NCBI GenBank assembly: GCA_963747255.1
Contig: CAVVEG010000010.1
Coordinates: 1-64,000, forward strand
DNA from: CAIYRG01 sp963747255
GTDB taxonomy: Bacteria > Pseudomonadota > Alphaproteobacteria > Micropepsales > Micropepsaceae
DNA length: 64,000 nucleotides
Direction of reading: 5' to 3'
The position numbers and the translations under genes were made by a program. The first letter of the stretch is position 1. Each line of letters begins with the position of its first letter. Of this stretch, positions 55,813 to 62,952 are shown one piece after another. The notes beneath the pieces were generated by a model that worked only from the letters and a program-made list of their open reading frames with translations, did no database searches and had not been told where the DNA came from.

Positions 55813-56067
55813 ATGTTCGAAGAGCATATCCGCGAAGGCTTCGATGTGTTCGTGCATGATGCCGAAGAATCCTTCGGCGCGGTGCGTGAGGTTGGGCGCG
55901 GGCGTATCATTGTTTATGTCGAAAATGCGGGTGACTTCACGATCCCGTTGAGCGCAGTCAAGGAGGTACACGACGAGAAGGTCGTACTCGATTGCGGCAA
56001 GCTCGACATCGATCTCCGCCGCGCCATCGGGCACGCGCATGAGTCCGAACGCACGCCCTACGGCTGA
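55813..56067 (+). CDS. Small PRC-barrel-like protein
   Basis: The 84-residue product is beta-rich (FGAVREVGRGRIIVYVENAG, FTIPLSAVKEVHDEKVVLD) and resembles DUF2171/PRC-barrel-like proteins; the match is by pattern only. GAAGGAGG precedes the ATG. It lies 11 bases past the reductase-like gene and should be co-transcribed with it. The pairing of a cNMP-domain reductase with a small beta protein suggests a regulatory or scaffolding role. Confidence 0.65.
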   Translation: MFEEHIREGFDVFVHDAEESFGAVREVGRGRIIVYVENAGDFTIPLSAVKEVHDEKVVLDCGKLDIDLRRAIGHAHESERTPYG

Positions 56068-56233
56068 AATCAATTGGCAGGGTGCGGAAAAACTACCATT
56101 TTTTGGCTTTGAAGGTTGCTTCGTCGCCAAGGTGAAAGGGGATTTCACCGCGGAGGGTGCTGTCGTCTTCGAGGAGAGCGATATCCGTGCTCCGTCACCC
56201 CACTTCAGGCTCATTCGAAGGAAAGTGGGGTAG
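56039..56233 (+). CDS. Small ORF overlapping the previous gene, truncated by repeat B
   Basis: A frame starting inside the end of the PRC-like gene encodes WQGAEKLPFFGFEGCFVAKV, GDFTAEGAVVFEESDIRAP and then runs into the repeat copy B at 56189, where it ends in repeat-derived residues. The first 50 residues look like a real small protein whose end was replaced by the repeat insertion. There is no good ribosome site. It may be a decayed gene. Confidence 0.4.
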   Translation: MSPNARPTAEINWQGAEKLPFFGFEGCFVAKVKGDFTAEGAVVFEESDIRAPSPHFRLIRRKVG

Positions 56234-56430
56234 CAACATTAACCCCCAGAGACTGTGGGCATTTGCGGGGCCAATTGCCGCGAAAGGGCCTCTCTCTTCC
56301 AGGGGGGCGCCCCAGATTTTCGCGAAGAAAGGCGGAATTAGCGGCGTATTTGGCGCGCCACCCGAGCGGAGAGCAAAGTTCGGCAACTGGTTGGCGCTCC
56401 GAACAGGATTCGAAGCGAAGAGCATAATTT
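56189..56430 (+). repeat. Dispersed repeat, copy B, with tRNA 3'-end-like sequence
   Basis: Copy B matches copy A (49711-49943) along its length and in the same orientation. On the minus strand it again has TTCGAATCCTGTTCGGAGCG followed by CCA, the back part of a tRNA, here with a different front flank. The two copies enclose 6.2 kb with six genes. The TOTE primase-helicase gene begins 100 bases after copy B, so B marks the left edge of the defence island. Confidence 0.7.
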
Positions 56431-56531
56431 GTTGCGGCGCCACTTTTGATTCTCGCAGAATTCGGTGAAGAATAAGTGGAAACAGCAGCTTAATCGAACA
56501 CGATCGCGGATTGCGGAACTCTGAAACATCG

Positions 56532-57320
56532 ATGAACGGGCACAAGGCCGATCGAGAGGTTGAACAAATACGCAACCGTATCGCTGCGCTTGAAGCGGAA
56601 CGGTCGGCGCTGGAGCAACAGCTTGCCGATCTATTTCGCGTACCGCCGCAGACATCGACTTCACCGGGCGTCATCGCGGGCGCCGTGACAAACGACTCTA
56701 ACGCCCAGGACAAGATTGCGTTGTTCCGTCGCTTGTTCGCTGGTCGGCCGGATGTATTTCCAGTTCGTTGGGAAAATCCGAAGACGAAGCGTTCGGGCTA
56801 TTCGCCTGCATGCGCCAATGAATGGGTAACGGGCGTCTGCCGCAAACCACAGGTGAAATGCGGAGAATGCCCAAACCAGGCGTTCATCCCAATGTCCGAT
56901 GAGGTCATCGGGAACCATTTACGCGGCGCCGATCGGACGCGGCGACCAGATGCGGATTTTATTGCTGGTGTCTATACGCTGTTGCCAGGCGAAACCTGTT
57001 GGTTCTTGGCGGCTGACTTCGACGGCGATGCCTGGGCGGCTGATGCGCTCGCCTATATCGAGACCTGCCGCACCAAGGGAGTGCCCGCTTCTCTTGAGCG
57101 GTCGCGATCGGGCAATGGTGGCCATGTCTGGATTTTCTTCTCGGAGCCGATTTGTTCACGCGACGCCCGAAAACTTGGTTCCTTGATCCTCACTGAGACA
57201 ATGGAGCGTCGGCCAGAGATCGGCTTCGGATCATATGACCGGCTCTTCCCCAGCCAAGACACCATGCCAAGCGGTGGCTTCGGCAATCTCATTGCATTGC
57301 CGCTTCAGCGACGGACTTGA
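56532..57320 (+). CDS. TOTE conflict-system primase, N-terminal part of split gene
   Basis: The 262-residue product has an N-terminal coiled coil (IRNRIAALEAERSALEQQL) and the archaeo-eukaryotic primase domain of TOTE conflict systems. It shows a Cys cluster (CANEW...CRKPQVKCGECPN), the metal-binding acids in FLAADFDGD and the SRSGNGGHVWIFF strand with its His. It ends at a TGA (57318-57320) that is in frame with the helicase following it; the stop lies in the linker of the normally single primase-helicase protein. A C-to-T change of CGA would explain it. The ATG at 56532 has no strong ribosome site. Confidence 0.85.
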   Translation: MNGHKADREVEQIRNRIAALEAERSALEQQLADLFRVPPQTSTSPGVIAGAVTNDSNAQDKIALFRRLFAGRPDVFPVRWENPKTKRSGYSPACANEWVTGVCRKPQVKCGECPNQAFIPMSDEVIGNHLRGADRTRRPDADFIAGVYTLLPGETCWFLAADFDGDAWAADALAYIETCRTKGVPASLERSRSGNGGHVWIFFSEPICSRDARKLGSLILTETMERRPEIGFGSYDRLFPSQDTMPSGGFGNLIALPLQRRT

Positions 57321-57341
57321 GAACAGGGCAACAGTGTTTTT

Positions 57342-58958
57342 GTGGATGAAAATCTCCAACCGCACGCTGATCAGTGGGCGTTCCTGTCATCGCTTTCCCG
57401 AATGACCGCGGCTGCCGTATCCAACCTGATCGAGAGCGCAGAAGCCCGGGGTCACATCGTGGGCGTCAGAATGCCGATGGAAGACGAGAACGCCGATGAG
57501 CCCTGGCGACTGACACCGTCGCGTCGGCGTGAAACGGCGCCGATTATCGGCCCATTGCCGAGCCGTGTGACAATCGTACTCGCCGATGATCTCTATATTG
57601 ACCGCACCGAGTTGCCGCCGGCGATGGTGGCACGGATTGTTCGCCTCGCGGCCTTCCAGAACCCTGAATTCTATCGTGCCCAGGCCATGCGACTTTCGAC
57701 CTTCGGCAAGCCACGGATTATTTCTTGCGCGACCCTGCATCCCAACCATGTTGCTCTGCCTCGCGGTTGCCTTGATGATGCCATTGAGCTGCTTCGATTC
57801 CACGGGGTCGAGGCCGTCGTTGACGACCGCCGTGATCGTGGAACACCGGTTCCGGTCCGGTTTCTCGGCACACTGCGTCAGGAACAACAAGCCGCTTTCG
57901 ACGCCTTGGCAGCACATGATTTCGGGGTGCTTGCTGCTACAACGGCGTTTGGCAAGACTGTGGTCGCCGCGGCGTTGGTAGCGCACCGGAAATGCAACAC
58001 CCTTATTCTGGTTCATCGGCGCGAGCTTCTCACCCAATGGACCGAACGCCTGAAGACATTTCTCTCAGTGGAGGGCGGCGCGATCGGCGTGATCGGTGGT
58101 GGACGTCGCAAACCGACGGGTCGCATCGACATAGCGTTGATCCAAAGCCTCGTCTGCAAGGGCGAAGTTTCGGATTTGATCTCCGGTTATGGACAGCTCG
58201 TCGTGGACGAATGTCACCACCTATCTGCTGCAAGTTTCGAACTCGTCGCGCGGCGTTCGAAGGTTCATTACGTCCTCGGGCTATCCGCTACGGTGGCACG
58301 GAAAGATGGCCACCATCCGATCATCTTCATGCAGTGTGGACCGGTCCGGTATCGGGCCAGTGCGAAATCGCAGGCCGCACAACGGAGTTTCGAACACCGC
58401 GTATCCGTGCGTGAAACCACCTTTCGCCTTCCTCCAGAAATGACGGATGATCGGCTGACAATGCCGGCTCTCTACGCCGCTTTGGGGCAAGACGAAGCGC
58501 GCAATGCGCAGATCTTTGATGATGTCTTGACGGCCCTCGAAGCTGGTCGCTCGCCGCTTGTCCTCACCGAGCGTCGTGATCACTTGGAAATGCTCCGGGA
58601 CCGCTTCAAAAAGTTCACGCGGAACCTAGTCGTGATGCACGGCGGCATGGGAGCTGCCGCGCGTCGTGCCGCAGATGCAGCGTTGCGGTCGTCCAATGGC
58701 GAGGAACGTCTCATTATTGCTACCGGGCGCTACTTGGGCGAAGGCTTTGACGATCCTCGACTCGATACCCTGTTCCTCACGATGCCTATCTCGTGGAAAG
58801 GCACGCTCACGCAGTATGTCGGACGGTTGCATCGCGACCATCAGTGCAAGCGCGAGGTAATTGTGTACGATTATGTTGATCGGGTCATTCCCGTACTCGC
58901 GCGCATGGCCGCGAAACGCCAAGCGGGATACAGGGCGCTCGGCTACCACCTCCAATAG
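57342..58958 (+). CDS. TOTE conflict-system helicase, C-terminal part of split gene
   Basis: The 538-residue part is a superfamily 2 helicase in the same frame as the primase, 7 codons after its stop. Seen are Walker A in ATTAFGKTVVAAA, the DECHH box, LSATVARKDG, LVLTERRDHLEML, the ATGRYLGEGFDDPRLDTLFL motif and the arginine finger QYVGRLHRDHQCK. Translation could restart at the GTG at 57342, but only a weak AGGG element lies upstream. With the primase it forms the core of TOTE systems, which are thought to act against transposons or phage. It is followed by the DUF3489 gene. Confidence 0.87.
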   Translation: MDENLQPHADQWAFLSSLSRMTAAAVSNLIESAEARGHIVGVRMPMEDENADEPWRLTPSRRRETAPIIGPLPSRVTIVLADDLYIDRTELPPAMVARIVRLAAFQNPEFYRAQAMRLSTFGKPRIISCATLHPNHVALPRGCLDDAIELLRFHGVEAVVDDRRDRGTPVPVRFLGTLRQEQQAAFDALAAHDFGVLAATTAFGKTVVAAALVAHRKCNTLILVHRRELLTQWTERLKTFLSVEGGAIGVIGGGRRKPTGRIDIALIQSLVCKGEVSDLISGYGQLVVDECHHLSAASFELVARRSKVHYVLGLSATVARKDGHHPIIFMQCGPVRYRASAKSQAAQRSFEHRVSVRETTFRLPPEMTDDRLTMPALYAALGQDEARNAQIFDDVLTALEAGRSPLVLTERRDHLEMLRDRFKKFTRNLVVMHGGMGAAARRAADAALRSSNGEERLIIATGRYLGEGFDDPRLDTLFLTMPISWKGTLTQYVGRLHRDHQCKREVIVYDYVDRVIPVLARMAAKRQAGYRALGYHLQ

Positions 58959-59194
58959 ACCTTCCACCGAAACGGCGGACTCAACCCTAGCCACACCGAG
59001 CGCGACGTATCGCTCATTCACCCGAAGATTATCCAAATTCCACTCGACTTCGGCTGCAAACGAAGCGTGTATAGCGTCGGCCGGTGACGACCGCCGGCAG
59101 TCGAGATGACCTCCAGATTCCCGCGAGCGATCCTCCCGCTCATCGGGATTTAAAGGCGTGGCAGCGCATCGCTGTCGCAAATCTGGAGGACTCC

Positions 59195-59509
59195 ATGACC
59201 AATTCACGTCGTAAGAACGCACCCAAGCAACAGCGCGGCAGCGCCAAGAAACAATCCGTCAGGCAGGCACCGCAAGCGACGCAAGCATCCGCGCCAGCAG
59301 TCACTGGGCGACAGAACACCAAGATCGCTGCGGTGGTCGCTCTGCTGCGCCGACCGGAAGGCGCCAGCCTCGAAGCAATTTGCAAGGCCACTGACTGGCA
59401 GGCGCACTCGCTGCGCGGGGCTATCGCCGGTTCCATCAAGAAGAAGATGGGACTGATAGTGTCATCGGTGAAATCCGATGGCGTTCGCACCTATCGGATT
59501 GCCCGTTGA
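59195..59509 (+). CDS. DUF3489 family protein
   Basis: The 104-residue product has a Lys/Gln/Ala-rich disordered start and then the DUF3489 winged-helix-like domain: NTKIAAVVALLRRPEGASLE, ICKATDWQAHSLRGAIAGSI, KKKMGLIVSSVKSDGVRTYR. Such proteins nearly always precede DUF2924 and serine-recombinase genes in integrated elements of alphaproteobacteria, as here. A DNA-binding role is likely from the fold. TGGAGG precedes the ATG at 59195. The next gene begins two bases after its stop. Confidence 0.88.
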   Translation: MTNSRRKNAPKQQRGSAKKQSVRQAPQATQASAPAVTGRQNTKIAAVVALLRRPEGASLEAICKATDWQAHSLRGAIAGSIKKKMGLIVSSVKSDGVRTYRIAR

Positions 59510-59511
59510 AA

Positions 59512-60336
59512 ATGCGTGCCAACCATAACAGCGATATCGGGAAGGTGTCTGCCGACACCCTCCCGGCTTCCACCGAGACGGCTTCGTCACACCCGGACGC
59601 TGAAATCATTGGCCTGCGCATAACGGGCGTCCAGGCTTTGCGCATTCGCTGGGCCAGGAGGTTTCGCTCGACTGCCCCACCAATTCAATCTGCTGACGTC
59701 CTCATGCGATTTTATGCCTATCGTATCCAGGCTGAGATCTACGGCGAGTTAGATGACGAGACCAGGAAGCTCCTCACACGCGCACGGACCGCTGTCGCCA
59801 AAGGCAAGTCGCCGCTACCGCGATCCATGGGCAGGCTGACGCTCAATGTTCTGCTCAGTTTTGCCCAATTCGAACGCGAAGTAACCGCCGAGCGCATCCG
59901 CGACAAATTCAGTGCATCCCGCAGGAAGGGCATCTTCATGGGCGGCTGCCCGCCGCTCGGCTACGACGCAAAAGATCGCAAACTCATCATCAACGTATCG
60001 GAAGCCGAGACGGTCCGCTGGATATTCAACCGGTACATTGAACTCGGGACGGTATCGGCACTTCGCAGTGATTTGGAGCAGAAGGGAATCCGGACGAAGG
60101 CATGGCAAACCGTGGGGGGAAAACAAAAGGGCGGGGGGCCTTGGTATATTGAACCTTTACGCCACATCCTGCGCAACCGGGTGTATGTCGGCGATGCCGT
60201 GCACAAGGACTCAGCATATCCCGGTCTGCACGAACCATTGCTGTCTCACGAATTATTCGATGCAGTTCAGCGCAAACTGAACGCGAACCGCAGTCTGTCG
60301 AACGCAAGAAAGTCGTTCGGAACGAAGCGCTTTTGA
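59512..60336 (+). pseudogene. DUF2924/serine-recombinase chimera lacking the catalytic domain
   Basis: Residues to about 105 are DUF2924 (LRITGVQALRIRWARRF, EIYGELDDETRKLL). At about 59822-59829 the frame passes directly from DUF2924 (SPLPRS) into the middle of a large serine recombinase (MGRLTLNVLLSFAQFEREVT, then GGCPPLGYDAKDRKL and RHILRNRVYVGDAVHK). The recombinase N-terminus with its catalytic Ser and most of the DUF2924 C-terminus are missing, so one deletion fused two adjacent genes. A frameshift near 60325 then cuts it from the C-terminal part in the next entry. It cannot recombine DNA as it stands. Confidence 0.8.
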
Positions 60337-61130
60337 GTGGCCTGATTTTTGACGATCGGGGAAATGCGCTGTCTCCCAGCAGGAGCCGGAAACCGGATGG
60401 AAAGCAGTATCTCTATTACATTAGCCAGGCGCGGATTCAGCGTCGTGATCCTGACGCCCTGCGTCCCGTTCCCGCGGCGGCGATTGAGCACATTGTCTGC
60501 AGCCGAGTACAGCGTATCGTCGGCGGACAGTCCGTTCAGCCGAATGACCGCGATGCCAGCGAGGAGTCGCCGCAGGCATCACTTCGGGATTTGGTTCGCA
60601 AAGTCATTTCCCGCGTGGAGGTCTCGGCTGGAGGAGCGACCATAATCTTCAACGGGAATGCGCTCGCCGAGCATGTCGGCGTCCGGTCAAATCAGATTCC
60701 CAAGGCGCTCCGCGAAGAATTGCCGGCGAACAAGTCGCTAGAATTTGACAGCGGAAAGGCGACCCTGAGAGTGGCAGGTTCGCTTTGGCCGCGCGGTGGC
60801 AGCAAAAGTGCTGAACATTTGCCACCGTCAGATTGGGCCACTCTGAAAACCAGGCATGATCCCCTGTTGATCCGGGCGCTCGCCGAAGCCCACGGATGGC
60901 GCGAACGTGCGGAAAAGGGGGAAATCTCCTCCATCGAAGAACTGGCGCAGAAAACGGGCCGTGATCGAAAGGACGTCAGGACAATCTTGAAGCTGGCGTG
61001 TTTAGCGCCGGATATTCAGGCTGCGATTCTGAATGGACGACAGCCAGTCCCGTGTACGCTCGAGTCGCTGAACTCGGCTGGCCTGCCGGTGCACTGGGTG
61101 GAGCAACGGATCATGATTTACGGTTCGTGA
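60333..61130 (+). pseudogene. C-terminal part of the serine recombinase
   Basis: This continues the recombinase after the frameshift near 60325: the zinc-ribbon-like LLSGLIFDDRGN, KQYLYYISQARIQ, and a C-terminal helix-turn-helix region (LIRALAEAHGWRERAEKGEI, TGRDRKDVRTILKLACLAP, AAILNGRQPV, HWVEQRIM). No independent start exists, so it is not expected to be made as a separate protein. Together with the previous entry it marks the integrase end of a dead mobile element that likely carried the flanking defence genes. Confidence 0.8.
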
Positions 61131-61485
61131 ACCGGTAGGGACGTCAGTATCCGCTACGTGGTCACGAGCGTGGCTGATGCTGCCCTCCGAGCAGCGGATT
61201 GGGTGCGGCTAGACTACGACGCGATGGAGTGGCGCCGGGTGTCGAGGGCTGAATTATAATCTTTCATTTGAAATAGGATCGCTCAGTGACGGTTGCCTGC
61301 CCTGTACGTCAGGCTAATGCCCAGTTTCAGCGCGCGCCCCTGTCGGTGGTTTCGCCACGGCCTGCCAAACCACTGCGGTATAATATCTTGCTATCAGCGA
61401 CCTGATTCGAACTAAGACCGGCTCCCGGACTCGGGCGAAATTATCAGGCGTCGCCTACATCGCTAGTTCTCCGGAAGGCCTGTAA
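61131..61485. promoter_or_regulatory. Leader region of the SPARTA operon with TATAAT boxes
   Basis: No intact gene. A short frame near 61150-61260 (RYVVTSVADAAL) is reminiscent of IS1380-type transposase ends but too short to assign. Perfect TATAAT hexamers lie at 61255-61260 and 61379-61384, the second about 100 bases before the TIR-APAZ start. No good -35 element could be matched with either, so promoter calls are tentative. The stretch is more AT-rich than its surroundings. Confidence 0.4.
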
Positions 61486-62952
61486 ATGATCAGCGTGCGA
61501 ACAGCTATTTTCATCAGTCACGCAAGCCCGGCAGACAACGGCTTTGCAATATGGTTAGCGGCACGCCTGGCAATGGCTGGCTACACGGTGTGGTGCGACC
61601 AGCAGAGTCTTCTCGGCGGTGAAGATTTCTGGGCGGACATCGAAAACGAACTACGGACGCACACCGTTAAATTCGTCTTAGTCGTCTCGGCAAATCTCCG
61701 AGGCGAGGACGGCCAGCTGCGCGACGGTGTCGCCAAAGAGGTTGCACTCGCAAACACACTGCGGAAGAAGTTGCCCGATCGCCATTTTGTGGTACCGGTG
61801 CTGATTGACGACACACCGTTCGATGAATTTGGTATTGAATTCATCCGGCTCAACGAAGTTGATTTCCGGCAGAACTGGGCGGCTGGCTTGGCGCGGTTGA
61901 TCGAGGTGCTTGAGCGGGATTCGGTGCCCCACGAAGCCGGGCGTGTGTCGCGATCGCTTGGAGCATGGCGCAAGGTTCACAAAGCGCAATCGCGCAGTCT
62001 GACGGCGACGCCGGAAGTTTTGCAGTCGAACTGGCTGGCAATCGAGAAGCTCCCTGACACAATCGAATTCTATGACGTGCAGGTCGCAGTGGGATTTTGC
62101 GAGATCCAGACCATTGCATCGGAGTGTCCGTTGCCATGCACCGACCATGGCAGGCTTTTGGCGTCTTTTGCTGGCCTTGATGAATTGGTGAGCGCGCTTC
62201 CTGAAACCGTTCCGATAACACCGCGTGGCACGCTCGCGATAACGGATTTTCTCGCCGGCAAGACGGGTGACATTCTCGGCATTACGGCGTCAGACGCCCG
62301 CAACAAGATATCATCTCTCGTCCGTCAGTCGTGGGACCGCAGCATGCAGACCCGCGGTTTGATCCGCTACGCTATGGCGAATGATGTCGCGGCGTGGTGG
62401 TTTCCGCTCGGCACGCCCGAAGATGGCTGGCTTCGGTACATTGATCTCGATGGCAAGTTACGGCGTCGCGCGGTGATGGGGACGCGCGGCAAAAAGGAAG
62501 GCGACGATGGCCGGGAGGTGCCGCGTTACTACTGGCACCTTGGATTCACGGGCACCGTCACCATCGCCGACGCGCCTCATATCGCGCTTCGACCGCGCAT
62601 CATCATCACCGAGGATCGGGCAAACCCGCTCGAAAACAAGACCAAACTCAATGCGGCGCGTCGCGCGGTGACCACCATGTGGTTTAATGAGAAATGGCGC
62701 GGTCTCGTGTGTGGCTTCTGCGCATGGGTATCCGATGACGACGCGCACATTCGGCTAAACCGGGGCGAACAGGGCGAGATTTTGGTGTGTGCGACACCGA
62801 CGGAATTTGACATCGCTATCGGCATCGCCACCGATCCGGCGTCACAAATCCCATCCGAAGAGGAAGAGGAACGGTTCGAATCTGAGGAAGCCGTGCTGCG
62901 GCTGAGCGATCCCGCCTTTTCCACCCTCGATCATGAGGAGGATGAAGGATGA
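61486..62952 (+). CDS. TIR-APAZ effector of a SPARTA-type short Argonaute system
   Basis: The 488-residue product has an N-terminal TIR domain (residues 5-130: AIFISHASPADNGFAIWLA, GYTVWCDQQSLLGGEDFW, FVLVVSANLRGE, VVPVLIDD). The probable NADase Glu is Glu53 in FWADIENEL, by analogy with other TIR enzymes. The rest is an APAZ region (about 180-470) that replaces the N and PAZ parts of longer Argonautes and binds the partner and the guide-target duplex. In SPARTA, recognition of invading plasmid or phage DNA turns on NAD degradation and kills the cell. GGAAGG precedes the ATG. The stop overlaps the Argonaute start by four bases (ATGA), typical of the two-gene operon. Confidence 0.9.
   Translation: MISVRTAIFISHASPADNGFAIWLAARLAMAGYTVWCDQQSLLGGEDFWADIENELRTHTVKFVLVVSANLRGEDGQLRDGVAKEVALANTLRKKLPDRHFVVPVLIDDTPFDEFGIEFIRLNEVDFRQNWAAGLARLIEVLERDSVPHEAGRVSRSLGAWRKVHKAQSRSLTATPEVLQSNWLAIEKLPDTIEFYDVQVAVGFCEIQTIASECPLPCTDHGRLLASFAGLDELVSALPETVPITPRGTLAITDFLAGKTGDILGITASDARNKISSLVRQSWDRSMQTRGLIRYAMANDVAAWWFPLGTPEDGWLRYIDLDGKLRRRAVMGTRGKKEGDDGREVPRYYWHLGFTGTVTIADAPHIALRPRIIITEDRANPLENKTKLNAARRAVTTMWFNEKWRGLVCGFCAWVSDDDAHIRLNRGEQGEILVCATPTEFDIAIGIATDPASQIPSEEEEERFESEEAVLRLSDPAFSTLDHEEDEG

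Noticed and set aside
61150..61260. IS1380 transposase fragment
   Set aside because: Only a few residues (RYVVTSV) resemble the family; too short to support a call.
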